A stretch of 64,000 nt of DNA from Geothrix campi (GCF_024609265.1 NZ_JANHMP010000002.1:1-64000), one strand, 5' to 3'; positions 55,485 to 64,000 are shown, numbered from the stretch's first letter. Translations and numbers: made by a program. The notes: generated by a model from the letters alone, not told the origin.

Positions 55485-56471
55485 TCAGGGGATGAGTACC
55501 AGCGCGCCCTGAGTCGTCCGGGATTCCAGCAGTGCGTGGGCCCGGGCCGCCTCGCGCAGCGGCAGGGTGTCGTGGATGTGGGCCTTCAGCTTTCCCTGTG
55601 CGTGGGCGGCGAACACCTCCGCCGCCGCGGCGCGCAGGGCCGCCGGATCGGAGATGTGGTGGAAGATGCTGGGCCGCTGGAGGGCGAGAGAGCCTCGCCT
55701 TCCCAGGTCCGCGGGATCCACGGATGGCAGGGGGCCGCTGCTCCGGCCGAAGGAGGCCAGGAGGCCGAAGGGGGCCAGGCTGGCCAAGGAGGCTTCGAGG
55801 GTGTCCCGGCCCACCGAATCGAACACCGTGTTCACGCCCGGACCGCCCGTGATCCGGCGGGTTTCGTCGGGGACCTGGTCGTAGGCGGCGCCCCGCGGCA
55901 CCACGATGGTGGCCTCGGCGCCCTCCTCCCGGACCATGGCGGCCTTCTCGGCGCTGCTCACCACGCCGATGACCCTGCCACCTTCGCGGGCAAGCCACCG
56001 GGTCAGGATCAGCCCCACCCCCCCGGCCGCCGCATGCACCAGCACCCAGGGGCTCGCTTCGGGGCGCCACACCCGCCGGACCAGCATGTGGGCGGTCAGG
56101 CCCTTGAACAGCAAGGCCGCCGCCGCTTCGTCGGACAGGGTCTCCGGCAGGGGGACCAAGCGTTCCGCGGGGTGGTTTCGGCGTTCCGAATAGGCCCCCG
56201 CGGGGCCATCCACATAGGCAACCCGCTGGCCAGCCGATAGCCCGCTCACGCCCGGCCCCAGGGCCTCCACCACCCCGGCGGCCTCGAAACCGGGAACGGC
56301 GGGCAGGGGCACGGGGTAGGCTCCGCTTCGGTGATAGACATCGATGTAGTTCACGCCGATGGCGGTATGGCGCACCCGGACTTCGCCGGGACCGGGCTCG
56401 GGCAGGGGGCCCTCCATCCACTGGAGCACTTCGGGGCCGCCAGTGACGCTGAACTGGATGTGGTGGTTCAT
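55485..56471 (-). CDS. NADPH:quinone reductase (zinc-independent MDR family)
   Basis: The protein is 328 aa. Medium-chain dehydrogenase/reductase without the zinc ligands. GVNYIDVYHRSGAYP near residue 38 and the nucleotide motif VLVHAAAGGVGLILTRWL near 143 are typical of quinone oxidoreductase (QorA). It reduces quinones with NADPH. It is divergent from an ArsR-type repressor; the shared region carries a long inverted repeat, so the repressor probably controls it. Confidence 0.92.
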   Translation of the reverse strand: MNHHIQFSVTGGPEVLQWMEGPLPEPGPGEVRVRHTAIGVNYIDVYHRSGAYPVPLPAVPGFEAAGVVEALGPGVSGLSAGQRVAYVDGPAGAYSERRNHPAERLVPLPETLSDEAAAALLFKGLTAHMLVRRVWRPEASPWVLVHAAAGGVGLILTRWLAREGGRVIGVVSSAEKAAMVREEGAEATIVVPRGAAYDQVPDETRRITGGPGVNTVFDSVGRDTLEASLASLAPFGLLASFGRSSGPLPSVDPADLGRRGSLALQRPSIFHHISDPAALRAAAAEVFAAHAQGKLKAHIHDTLPLREAARAHALLESRTTQGALVLIP

Positions 56472-56483
56472 GGGATCCCCTAT

Positions 56484-56564
56484 TGTTTGATTGTTGCCTA
56501 ACAGTGTGTTTGTAGCTCCGGAGCAGGGTGCCGGTCAATACAAAAAGTTAGATAACAATCAAAC
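56484..56564. promoter_or_regulatory. Inverted operator pair between qor and arsR-type genes
   Basis: GTTTGATTGTTGCCTAAC at 56484-56501 and GTTAGATAACAATCAAAC at 56547-56564 are inverted copies with 16 of 18 bases matching, separated by 45 bp. One copy lies 12 bp before the qor start codon and the other 39 bp before the repressor ATG, a layout suited to looping or dual repression of the divergent promoters. Confidence 0.7.
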
Positions 56565-56603
56565 TATTTGACACTCAACCCAGCCCGGGAACACCCTGGG
56601 TCC

Positions 56604-56912
56604 ATGCGAACCCCCCACCATCCCGAGCGGAATCAGCTCGATCTCTCCGCGGTGCTCTATGCGCTCAGCGATCCCACACGGATGGAAGTCGTGCGCCGGT
56701 TGGCGGGGGAGGGGGAGCTGGCCTGCGGCACCTTCGGCCTGCCCACCACCAAGGCCACTCTGAGTCACCACTTCAAGGTTCTGAGGGAGGCTGGGCTCAT
56801 CCACACGCGGGTGGAAGGCGTCCACCGCTACAACAGCCTGCGGAAGCAGGATCTGGAAGCCCGCTTTCCTGGTCTGCTGAAGGCGGTTCTCAAGGCTTCC
56901 GGCCAAAGCTGA
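56604..56912 (+). CDS. ArsR-family winged-helix regulator, divergent from qor
   Basis: The protein is 102 aa from ATG 56604 (MRTPHHPERNQLDL); an in-frame TTG at 56568 is less likely. YALSDPTRMEVVRRLAGEG near residue 18 and TLSHHFKVLREAGLIHTRVEG near 52 give the standard ArsR fold. There is one Cys (ELACGTFG), so no classical metal site. It resembles the YczG/redox-responsive branch of regulators next to quinone reductases. It is followed 38 bp later by an M16 peptidase gene in the same direction. Confidence 0.88.
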   Translation: MRTPHHPERNQLDLSAVLYALSDPTRMEVVRRLAGEGELACGTFGLPTTKATLSHHFKVLREAGLIHTRVEGVHRYNSLRKQDLEARFPGLLKAVLKASGQS

Positions 56913-56950
56913 ACGGCGGGCCGGAGACCTTGGGGCGATAGACTGGAGGG

Positions 56951-58219
56951 ATGGCCGAACCCTTCCGTACTCTCACTCCCGAAGGCACCGAGATCCTCAT
57001 CGAGCCGCTGCCGCATGTGCGGAGCTGCTCGGTGGGGTTCTGGGTGCGCCGGGGTTCGCGCCACGAGGGGCCGATGGAGGAGGGCCTGGCCCACTTCCTG
57101 GAGCACACGGTCTTCAAGGGCACCGAGGCCTACCCCACCCCGGATGAGGTGGCCGCGGCGACGGACCGCCTCGGCGGCCACCTGGATGCCTTCACGGGCA
57201 AGGAAGTGGCGTGCTTCTACGGCAAGGTGCTGGCGGACCAGTTGCCGGAGCTGATCCACCTGCTGGGGGAGCTGGTCACCTCGCCGCGTTTCGATGCCGA
57301 GGAACTGTCCCGGGAGCGCGGTGTCATCCTCGAGGAGATCGCCCAGAGCGAAGACCAGGCGGACGACTGGGTGAGCGAGCTCTTCTACGGCGGCTTCTGG
57401 GAGGGCACGCCCCTGGCCCATCCCATCCTGGGCCGCCGGGATCAGGTCTCGACCTATGGGCCCACCGAGGCGCGCGCCTTCTTCGATCACACCTATCGCG
57501 CGCCGAACCTGGTGGTGGCGGCCGCCGGCGCCATCGAGCAGGGCCCCTTCCTCGACCTGCTGAGGCCCATCCTGGAGCGCCTGCCCAAGGGGACGGACCA
57601 CGCCCCCAATCGGCCGGCCCGCACTCAGCCCTTCCTGTTGAACGTGCCCCGGAAGGACCTCCAGCAGGCCAACCTGGTGATGGGGTTCCCCGCGCCGGAT
57701 CACCGCTCGCCGGATCGCGCCGCGGCGCATCTGCTCAGCTACGTGCTGGGTGGGGGCATGGCTTCCCGGCTCTTCATGGAGCTGCGGGAGCGCCGGGGCC
57801 TCTGCTACCAGGTGGGCAGCTACCTCAGTCCCTACGCCGACACCGGCGCCCTCCAGATCAGCGCCAGCTGCGCCCCTGCCCAGCTCCGCGAGCTGGTGCA
57901 GCGCACCATGGTGGAATGCGCCCGGGTCCGTGAGGCCGGCGTGGAGGCCGACGAGCTGGAGCGTGCCAAGCTCCAGGCCCGCACCGGCCTCGTGTTCAGC
58001 CAAGAGAGCAGCAGCAGCCGCATGTTCAGCCTGGCCCACCAGGCCATCCACCAGGGCGAGCTGTACAGCCTCGACCAGCAGATGGCCGAGATCGAGGCGG
58101 TGACGTCGGAGGACCTGCTCCGGGTGGCCCGGGATCTGCTCGACCCGGCCCAGTTGGGGCTCAGTGCCCTCGGCACCCGGAAGGGCGGCGAGATCCGTCC
58201 GAAAGACCTGGTGGCCTAG
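56951..58219 (+). CDS. M16 family zinc peptidase (processing-peptidase-like)
   Basis: The protein is 422 aa with no signal peptide. The inverse zinc motif HFLEH lies near residue 48, with the distal Glu in ERGVILEEIAQSEDQ near 127. The C-terminal half-domain has GGGMASRLFMELRERRGLCY near 270, as in the YmxG/PqqL/MPP group. It is of standard length. The TAG stop overlaps the stop codon of the convergent MocR gene in CTAG (58216-58219). Confidence 0.92.
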   Translation: MAEPFRTLTPEGTEILIEPLPHVRSCSVGFWVRRGSRHEGPMEEGLAHFLEHTVFKGTEAYPTPDEVAAATDRLGGHLDAFTGKEVACFYGKVLADQLPELIHLLGELVTSPRFDAEELSRERGVILEEIAQSEDQADDWVSELFYGGFWEGTPLAHPILGRRDQVSTYGPTEARAFFDHTYRAPNLVVAAAGAIEQGPFLDLLRPILERLPKGTDHAPNRPARTQPFLLNVPRKDLQQANLVMGFPAPDHRSPDRAAAHLLSYVLGGGMASRLFMELRERRGLCYQVGSYLSPYADTGALQISASCAPAQLRELVQRTMVECARVREAGVEADELERAKLQARTGLVFSQESSSSRMFSLAHQAIHQGELYSLDQQMAEIEAVTSEDLLRVARDLLDPAQLGLSALGTRKGGEIRPKDLVA

Positions 58220-59658
58220 AGCGACTTGGGCAGGGCCCGGGCAAGCCGCCGCACGGCCTCTTCCAGTTCCCGCTCGTCCAGGGCGGAGAAGCCGAGCCGG
58301 AGGTTGGGCCGGGGCCGGTCCTGGAAGTCGAAGGCGCGGCCAGTGGTCATGCCCACGCCTCCCTTCCGCGCCGACACCGCCCAGGCCTCCACATCGATCG
58401 AGGGATCCACCCGCAGCCACAGGCTCATCCCACCCGCCGGGAGGTCGAAGGCCGCGGCCCCGCCCAGGTGCCGGCGCAGGGCTGCGGCCAGGGTCTCGCG
58501 GCGGGTCTGGTAGATCCGCCGCATCTTGCGCGCGTGGCGCTGGAGGAGGCCGTCCTCCAGGAGTTCCGCGGTCGCCCGCTGAAGGAGATGGTCCCCCTGG
58601 CCATCCGCCGTCTCCCGGCGGGCGGCCAGGGCCTCCACCAGGGCCCGGGGCCCGGCCACGAAGCCCAGGCGGAGTCCGGGCGCGAGGATCTTCGACAGGG
58701 TGCCCAGGTAGATCACCACGCCGGCGGGGTCCTCTCCAGCCAGCGGCAGCACGGGGCGGCCTTCAAAGTGGAACTCGTTGTCGTAGTCGTCCTCCAGGAG
58801 GGCGATCCGGTGGTGGGCCGCCAGTTCCAGGAGGCGCAGCCGGCGGGCGGCACCCATGGTCACGGTGGTGGGGAACTGGTGGTGGGGCGTGAGGTAGATG
58901 GCGCGGAGGGGGCCATCTGCCAGGTGTCTCGCCAGCGTCTCGATCCGCATGCCCGTCTCGTCCACCGGCACCGGCACCAGCTCCGCGCCCGCGGCCCGCA
59001 AGGTGGCCCAGGCCGCGGGGTAGCCGGGATCCTCCACCGCCACCCGGTCTCCGGGCCGGATCAAGGTGCGGGCCACGAGATCCAGGGCCCCCTGGCTGCC
59101 GCCCGTGAGCATCAGGCGATCCTCGGACACGGCCAGACCGCGCATCTCCGACAGCAGCCGGGCCAGGGCGGACCGCAGTCGCGCCTCGCCGCGGGCGTCC
59201 CCATAGCCCAGCAGTTCGCGGCTGCCGAGCGCTCGCCGGTAGGCCCGGGCCAGGAGGTCCGTGGGCACCAGGCGGAGGTCCGGCAATCCGCCGCCGAAGG
59301 CCAGGAGGCCCGGCTCCCGGAGGCTTCGGCGGGGGCCCGGGCCCGGGAGGTCATAGCCCGGGCGGCCCATCGGGTCGGCCCGCGGGCCGGAGGGGGACTG
59401 GGGCAGATCCCGGGCCACGCGCGTGGTGCGTTGCTCCGCCACGGTCCACCCCTCGGCTTCCAGTTCCCGGTAGGCGGCCAGCACCGTGTTCCGGTGGACC
59501 TCCAGGGTCATGGCCAAGCTGCGGGAACCGGGCAGGGGGTCTCCCGGCCGCAGACGGCCACGGCGGATATCACCTCTGATGGCCTGGGCGATCTGCTGGA
59601 ATATCGGTTCGCGGGCGGTGCCGGATTGCAGGGTGACGGGGAAGGTCCAGGGGCGCAT
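58216..59658 (-). CDS. MocR/PdxR-type regulator (GntR HTH fused to aminotransferase domain)
   Basis: The protein is 480 aa. A GntR winged helix spans residues 10-80 (AQAIRGDIRRGRLRPGDPLPG). A class I aminotransferase-like domain follows with LMLTGGSQGALDLVARTL near 180, YLTPHHQFPTTVTM near 253 and the PLP lysine in YLGTLSKILAPGLRLGF near 310. MocR proteins use PLP or related ligands to regulate neighbouring operons. It is divergent, with 85 bp between starts, from a four-gene operon that it likely regulates. PLP synthesis genes are not adjacent, so PdxR itself is not certain. Confidence 0.92.
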   Translation of the reverse strand: MRPWTFPVTLQSGTAREPIFQQIAQAIRGDIRRGRLRPGDPLPGSRSLAMTLEVHRNTVLAAYRELEAEGWTVAEQRTTRVARDLPQSPSGPRADPMGRPGYDLPGPGPRRSLREPGLLAFGGGLPDLRLVPTDLLARAYRRALGSRELLGYGDARGEARLRSALARLLSEMRGLAVSEDRLMLTGGSQGALDLVARTLIRPGDRVAVEDPGYPAAWATLRAAGAELVPVPVDETGMRIETLARHLADGPLRAIYLTPHHQFPTTVTMGAARRLRLLELAAHHRIALLEDDYDNEFHFEGRPVLPLAGEDPAGVVIYLGTLSKILAPGLRLGFVAGPRALVEALAARRETADGQGDHLLQRATAELLEDGLLQRHARKMRRIYQTRRETLAAALRRHLGGAAAFDLPAGGMSLWLRVDPSIDVEAWAVSARKGGVGMTTGRAFDFQDRPRPNLRLGFSALDERELEEAVRRLARALPKSL

Positions 59659-59743
59659 GGTCTAGTTGTAATGACAAAAATGGATCTTTTCAATGTGCCA
59701 TATCGCCCGATCCTGGAGCTGGCCACCCGGCCCCGGAGGCTTC

Positions 59744-60205
59744 ATGCGCACCTCGAAACCCCACCCCGAACTCGCCCCCAAGGGCTTCCAGGGCCTGCTC
59801 CAGGTCGTCCGGCACGTCAGCGCCTCGGGGCTGGACCACGGCCTGCTGCACCTCCTCGAAGTGCGGGCCTCCCAGCTGAACGGCTGCGCCTACTGCATGG
59901 ACATGCACGCCACCGCGGCCCTCGAGGGCGGCGAGTCCCAGCGGCGCCTGAACGTCCTGGCCGCCTGGCGCGAGGCGCCCCTGTTCACCGCCCGGGAGCG
60001 GGCCGCCCTGGCCTGGACCGAGGCGCTGACGGAACTGGGCCGCCACAAGGTGGACGACGCTCTGTACGCGGCCACCCGCGAGCACTTCACCGAGCAGGAG
60101 CTGGTGGACCTCACCTACGCCATTGCCCTCATCAACGCCTGGAACCGCCTGGGCGTGGGCCTGCAGCCCGACCTGCCCCCCGACAAGACAGAGGTGTCCG
60201 CATGA
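59744..60205 (+). CDS. Carboxymuconolactone decarboxylase/AhpD-like protein
   Basis: The protein is 153 aa from ATG 59744 (MRTSKPHPELAP). The motif LNGCAYCMDMHATAAL near residue 47 carries the CxxC and following His of AhpD-type alkylhydroperoxidases, which act as disulfide-based peroxidase partners. It is the first gene of an operon with GNAT, DoxX-like and EamA genes, all overlapping by 1-4 bp. Regulation by the divergent MocR gene is likely. Confidence 0.9.
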   Translation: MRTSKPHPELAPKGFQGLLQVVRHVSASGLDHGLLHLLEVRASQLNGCAYCMDMHATAALEGGESQRRLNVLAAWREAPLFTARERAALAWTEALTELGRHKVDDALYAATREHFTEQELVDLTYAIALINAWNRLGVGLQPDLPPDKTEVSA

Positions 60206-60663
60206 GCGCCCGCCTGACCTACCGCCTGGACCGGACTCCGCCGGTGGACGCCATCCGCGCCCTCTACGCCGCCGCGCCCCTGCGTCGGCCCATCCACGAC
60301 CCCGAGCGCATCCGCCGCATGTTCGAGGACTCGAACGTGGTGATCTCCGCCTACGACGGGGATCGCCTCGTGGGCCTCCTGCGCGGCTGGACGGACTTCG
60401 TCTGGGATGGCTATGTCTGCGACCTCGCCGTGCATCCGGCCTTCCAGAAGGCGGGCGTGGGGCGTCAGCTGCTGGACCTGGCGGTGGGCCTGGGCGAGGG
60501 CATCCAGTGGGTGCTCCAGGCCGCGCCGCTGGCCCGGGACTACTACGCCCACGTGGGCTGGGAGAAGATCGAGAACGGCTGGAAGATGAACCGCGCGGGC
60601 TGGACTCCCACCTCCTACGAGGCCTACCAGGCCGAGCACGCAGACCTGGCGGAGAAGGCCTGA
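60202..60663 (+). CDS. GNAT family N-acetyltransferase
   Basis: The protein is 153 aa from ATG 60202 (ATGA overlap). The acetyl-CoA binding motif lies in CDLAVHPAFQKAGVGRQLLD near residue 73 (Q/R-x-x-G-x-G/A pattern: QKAGVG). The substrate is unknown. It is the second gene of the MocR-divergent operon. Confidence 0.88.
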   Translation: MSARLTYRLDRTPPVDAIRALYAAAPLRRPIHDPERIRRMFEDSNVVISAYDGDRLVGLLRGWTDFVWDGYVCDLAVHPAFQKAGVGRQLLDLAVGLGEGIQWVLQAAPLARDYYAHVGWEKIENGWKMNRAGWTPTSYEAYQAEHADLAEKA

Positions 60664-61091
60664 TGACCGGCCCCGCTTCGCGCACCTTCGATCGCTGGGC
60701 CCTCCGCTATGCAAGGTGGGCCCTGGGCGCGGCCTTCCTCTCGGGCATCGCCTCCCGGTTCGGGTGGTGGGGCGCGGGCCGGGGCTACGGCACCTTCGCC
60801 AACTTCATGAAGTACACGGCCCAGGTGAACAGCTTCATGCCGGCCCGCACGATCCCCTTCCTGGCCTGGGCGGCCACCGTCGCGGAATGCGGCCTGGGCC
60901 TCGCGCTGCTCCTGCCGCTGCGGGGCCGGGCCGCCCGGGGCGTGGCCTTGGCCAGCGCGGCCCTCCTGGCGGTCTTCGGGGTCGCCATGGCGGTCTCCTT
61001 CGGCCCGAAGGAACCCCTCGACTACTCTGTCTTCTCCGCGTCCGCAGCGGCGCTGCTCCTGGCGTGCCACCCCGATCCCGAGGCTCCATGA
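60663..61091 (+). CDS. DoxX-like membrane protein
   Basis: The protein is 142 aa from ATG 60663, overlapping the previous stop by one base. Four hydrophobic segments; FANFMKYTAQVNSFMP near residue 45 and AATVAECGLGLALLLPL near 71 match small DoxX/DoxD-like proteins. Some members act in thiosulfate or redox stress responses; the role here is unknown. Confidence 0.72.
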   Translation: MTGPASRTFDRWALRYARWALGAAFLSGIASRFGWWGAGRGYGTFANFMKYTAQVNSFMPARTIPFLAWAATVAECGLGLALLLPLRGRAARGVALASAALLAVFGVAMAVSFGPKEPLDYSVFSASAAALLLACHPDPEAP

Positions 61092-61975
61092 ACGACCTGT
61101 CCCTCTACCTCGTGTCCGTGCTGATCTGGGGGTCCACCTGGATCGCCATCACCTTCCAGTACGGGCGGGTGGCTCCTGAAGTCTCCGTGGTCTACCGCTT
61201 CGGTCTCGCCGCCTTCCTGCTGGCGGCCTGGTGCCTCCTGCGGGGGCTGAAGCTGCGGTTCACGCGGCGGGAGCACGGCTGGCTGGCCCTCCAGGGCGCC
61301 CTGATGTTCGGGCTCAACTACGTCTGCGTCTACCTCGCGGAGCAACGGATCCCCTCGGGCCTCATGGCGGTGATCTTTTCCCTGCTGGCGATCCTCAACC
61401 TCCTCGGCGCGCGGGTCTTCTTCGGGACGCCGGTGGCGCGGAAGGCCCTCGCGGGGGTGGCGCTGGGCATCGCCGGGGTGGGCCTAGTGTGCCTGCCGGG
61501 TGTGGGCTTCGGTACCGGGTCCCTCCGCGCGGGGCTGGGCCTAGCCCTGGGCGGCACCGTGGCCGCCAGCCTCAGCAACCTCGTCTCCCAGCGCAACCAG
61601 CGGCACGGCATCCCGGTCATGCAGGGCAACGCGGTGAGCATGGCCTACGGCGCGGCTTTCGTGGCCCTCTACTGCGCGCTGGCGGGCCGGCCCTTCACCT
61701 TCGACGCCTCGCTCCACTACCTGGGCTCCCTGGCCTTCCTGGCCGTGTTCGGGTCGATCCTGGCCTTCGGTGCCTACCTCACGCTCGTGGGCCGCATCGG
61801 GGCGGGCCGGGCGGGCTACGCCATGGTCGCCATCCCCGTGGTGGCCCTGGCCCTCTCCACGGCCGTGGAGGGCCTGCGGTGGCACTGGGGCCTGGCCCTG
61901 GGCGCGGCCTTCTGCCTGGCGGGCAACCTCCTCGTGCTGCCCGCCGGGGCCCGACCCCGCCTGGCCCGGGCCTGA
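61088..61975 (+). CDS. EamA/DMT family transporter
   Basis: The protein is 295 aa from ATG 61088 (ATGA overlap). Ten hydrophobic helices in two EamA repeats; the start LYLVSVLIWGSTWIAITFQ is typical. Such proteins export metabolites such as amino acids. It is the last gene of the MocR-controlled operon, and pairing with a GNAT enzyme suggests modification and export of a small molecule, which is an inference. Confidence 0.9.
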   Translation: MNDLSLYLVSVLIWGSTWIAITFQYGRVAPEVSVVYRFGLAAFLLAAWCLLRGLKLRFTRREHGWLALQGALMFGLNYVCVYLAEQRIPSGLMAVIFSLLAILNLLGARVFFGTPVARKALAGVALGIAGVGLVCLPGVGFGTGSLRAGLGLALGGTVAASLSNLVSQRNQRHGIPVMQGNAVSMAYGAAFVALYCALAGRPFTFDASLHYLGSLAFLAVFGSILAFGAYLTLVGRIGAGRAGYAMVAIPVVALALSTAVEGLRWHWGLALGAAFCLAGNLLVLPAGARPRLARA

Positions 61976-62032
61976 GAGCTCGGGCCTGAGCGCCCAGGCC
62001 TGAGCGACTGGCCGGGCCGATAGACTGGAGGC

Positions 62033-63109
62033 ATGACGAACGCCTCGCCCATGCCCTGGGACCGCCCCGCCCCCGAGCGAGAGGGCCTGCCCTCGGCCTG
62101 GTCGCTGTTTCCGGAGGACCTGGCGGCGCTGGGCTGCCCCGGCAGCGCCCTGGAGACGTTCAAGCGCCTCCACCGGCCCTGGACCTGGAAGGACGGCGCG
62201 CCCGACCTGGGCTCCGGCATCCGCCGCTGGCTGGAGGGTGTGGCGGATCTGCGCCTCCCGCGCCTCGCGGAACGCCAGCCCTCGTCGGACGGTTCCACCA
62301 AGCTGGCCCTGGAGCTGACGGACGGCAAGCGCATCGAAGCCGTCCACATGCCGCGCAAGGTGCGAAACCCCCGCGTGACCTACTGCATCTCCAGCCAGGT
62401 GGGCTGCGCCATGGGCTGCACCTTCTGCGCCACGGGCAGCATGGGCATCCTGCGCAACCTCCAGCCCGGCGAGATCCTGGGCCAGGTGCTGGCCCTCATG
62501 GCGGATCTGGGGCCGGATCGCGGGCATGAGCTGACGCTGGTGTTCATGGGCATGGGCGAGCCCCTGCACAACCTCGACCACCTGCACCGCGCCATCCGCC
62601 TCATGTGCCACCCGGCGGGCCTGGGCCTGGGGAAGAACCGCATCACCGTGAGCACCTCGGGCCTGGTGAGCGGCATCGAGAAGCTGGCGAAGCTCGAGCC
62701 ACGGCCCTTGCTGGCGTTGAGCCTCAACGCCACCACGGACGAGGCGCGCGGCCGCACCATGCCCGTGAACCGCGTGTGGAACCTGGCGCGGCTGCGGAAG
62801 GCCCTGGACGACTGGGGCCCCAAGCGCGGCGAGAAGTTCTGCTTCGAGTACGTGCTCATCGCCGGCGAGAACGACACCGAGGCCGACGCCCAGCGTCTGG
62901 CGGACTGGCTGGGCGACCTGCGCAGCGGCCACAACCTGAACCTCATCCCCATGAACGAGCACGCCGCCAGTGCCTTCCGCGAGCCCGGCGAGGACCGCGT
63001 GCAGCAGTTCGCCGAGTGGCTGAAGGCGCGCGGCTGCTTCGTCACCGTCCGCCGCAGCAGGGGGCGCGATGTGCAGGGGGCCTGCGGGCAGCTGGTGAAG
63101 GGGAGGTGA
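62033..63109 (+). CDS. rlmN: 23S rRNA (adenine-2503-C2)-methyltransferase RlmN
   Basis: The protein is 358 aa. Radical SAM motif CAMGCTFC near residue 126; MGMGEPLHNLDHL near 172 and the C-terminal methyl-carrying Cys in DVQGACGQL near 350 complete the RlmN pattern. It methylates A2503 in 23S rRNA and A37 of some tRNAs. The start at ATG 62033 is the first good one; the N-terminal domain is slightly longer and more Pro-rich than usual. Confidence 0.95.
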   Translation: MTNASPMPWDRPAPEREGLPSAWSLFPEDLAALGCPGSALETFKRLHRPWTWKDGAPDLGSGIRRWLEGVADLRLPRLAERQPSSDGSTKLALELTDGKRIEAVHMPRKVRNPRVTYCISSQVGCAMGCTFCATGSMGILRNLQPGEILGQVLALMADLGPDRGHELTLVFMGMGEPLHNLDHLHRAIRLMCHPAGLGLGKNRITVSTSGLVSGIEKLAKLEPRPLLALSLNATTDEARGRTMPVNRVWNLARLRKALDDWGPKRGEKFCFEYVLIAGENDTEADAQRLADWLGDLRSGHNLNLIPMNEHAASAFREPGEDRVQQFAEWLKARGCFVTVRRSRGRDVQGACGQLVKGR

Positions 63110-63130
63110 TTCCCCGGAGCTGGAGACCGG

Positions 63131-63685
63131 TCAGGGTGTCTCTTCGGATCGTTTCCGCAGCAGGCGGAGCCACTGGAAGGCCCAGGGCGCGCTGAGCACC
63201 AGCAGGGCCGGGATCCCGATCCACACGACCTCGGTGCCCAGGGAGAACAGCAGCCAGTCGAGGAGCTTCCCGGAGAGGGGGATCGGCGACACGAAGATGG
63301 GCTGCCAGACGCAGACGAACCGCGCCTTGGAGAACGGCAGCAGGAAGGCCACGCCCGTCCCGCCGAAGGTGCAGGCATCCAGCAGGCCATGGGAGAAGGC
63401 CGCGGAAAGGAGGCAGGCCCAATGACGCGGGTTGCGGAGCTCGGACCGGAAACCGATCAGCATGGCTCCGGTGGCGATGAGTACGGCGGCGATCAGGGAG
63501 TGGCTCATCCCCCGGTGGGAGAGGCTGGTGCCATCCAGGAGCGGGAGGAATCCCGTGAACCAGTCCAGGTCCGGTGCCAGCGCGCAGGCCACGGCGAAGG
63601 CCCAGGTCCGGCGGGGGGGCCGGCCCTTGGTGAAGGCCGCGCTGATGGTGAGGCCCGCGAGGGCGTGGCCGAGGAGGGAGGACAT
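63131..63685 (-). CDS. YdjM-type membrane-bound metal-dependent hydrolase (PF04307)
   Basis: The protein is 184 aa with four hydrophobic segments. ALAPDLDWF near residue 34 and HRGMSHSL near 57 are the two signature motifs of the YdjM/LexA-regulated hydrolase family, with FSHGLLDACTFGG near 92. Activity is predicted only. Its stop is 22 bp from the convergent rlmN stop. Confidence 0.85.
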   Translation of the reverse strand: MSSLLGHALAGLTISAAFTKGRPPRRTWAFAVACALAPDLDWFTGFLPLLDGTSLSHRGMSHSLIAAVLIATGAMLIGFRSELRNPRHWACLLSAAFSHGLLDACTFGGTGVAFLLPFSKARFVCVWQPIFVSPIPLSGKLLDWLLFSLGTEVVWIGIPALLVLSAPWAFQWLRLLRKRSEETP

Positions 63686-63828
63686 GGGGGATCCAAAAGG
63701 TCAGAGCCGGAACAGGCCCAGATCTGAGGGGACCCGACACGCTCGCAGGTGGTTCGACTGAATCCCGCCCCGGGACCTGATGACTGATCAGCAGAACGCG
63801 CAAACGGCCATGATATCCCAGCCGACGG

Positions 63829-64000
63829 TCACTCCGCGACGGCGAACACCACCTTGTCGTTCTTGAAACGGGGCAGAGAGAGCAGTTCCACCCTGGCGGT
63901 CTGCCGATCGCTGCTGATGGACAGGCGGTAGTGTTCATTCTGGGTGTAGGACCCGGGGACGACGCTCACTCTGCTGATCTGCCGCAGGCCGAGATCCTGG
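63829..64000 (-). CDS. C-terminal fragment of a gene truncated by the window edge
   Basis: A frame open at the edge ends with TGA at 63829-63831. The visible 56 residues (QDLGLRQISRVSVVPGSYTQ onwards, ending FKNDKVVFAVAE) look like a beta-rich domain. No family can be assigned. The 143 bp between this stop and the YdjM-type gene start hold nothing recognisable. Confidence 0.6.
   Translation of the reverse strand, partial: QDLGLRQISRVSVVPGSYTQNEHYRLSISSDRQTARVELLSLPRFKNDKVVFAVAE

Overview
The window is GC-rich DNA of a Gram-negative bacterium: it carries an LpxL/HtrB-type lipid A acyltransferase, two PlsC-type acyltransferases, ClpX and Lon next to each other, and several sigma-54 activators. 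The overall feel is that of an Acidobacteriota genome of the Holophagae/Geothrix type. That placement is an inference from recalled protein resemblance and has not been searched. No rRNA, tRNA or CRISPR array was seen.

Bases 1-4522 are a chromosomal integron. A complete IntI tyrosine recombinase (+ strand, 3509-4522) diverges from a cassette array read on the - strand. Six nearly identical attC sites of about 124 bp separate small orphan cassettes, and the array runs off the left edge. A second small inverted-repeat element (4567-4884) lies just behind intI.

Bases 4.9-23.6 kb are mostly housekeeping: a zincin, a PlsC acyltransferase, a serine-biosynthesis operon (DUF1015-serA-serC), a response regulator with a DUF4388 domain, a membrane-anchored glycosidase-like protein, a CorC/HlyC protein, an HGSNAT-like acyltransferase, an amino-acid permease, ComF, an old-yellow-enzyme reductase, a cyclic 2,3-diphosphoglycerate synthetase-like GTPase/ligase, an AsmA-like DUF748 protein and a second acyltransferase.

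Bases 23.6-30 kb hold a compact sigma-54 module. A PAS-AAA-Fis activator gene lies between two mirrored 35-bp upstream activating sequences. Each is about 95 bp from a matching -24/-12 promoter, one driving a small coiled-coil protein and the other an iron-sulfur/NrfD (HybA/HybB-like) operon with two tiny membrane proteins. Downstream, a 217-bp tandem repeat has been built from the 3' end of a 2-Cys peroxiredoxin gene.

Bases 30-38.3 kb carry arginine deiminase, lpxL, greA, clpX, lon and a YihY/BrkB membrane protein. A 312-bp MITE (19-bp terminal repeats, TA duplication) sits exactly in the shared stop codon of yihY and the convergent monooxygenase gene.

Bases 38.8-64 kb contain an ArsR repressor with two identical operators next to a DUF885 peptidase, two transglutaminase-like exported proteins, a pair of degenerate NtrC-type regulators, dnaE, a four-gene ABC-2 exporter operon, a divergent ArsR/quinone-reductase pair, an M16 peptidase, and a MocR regulator divergent from a four-gene operon. 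They end with rlmN, a YdjM-type membrane hydrolase and a truncated gene at the right edge.
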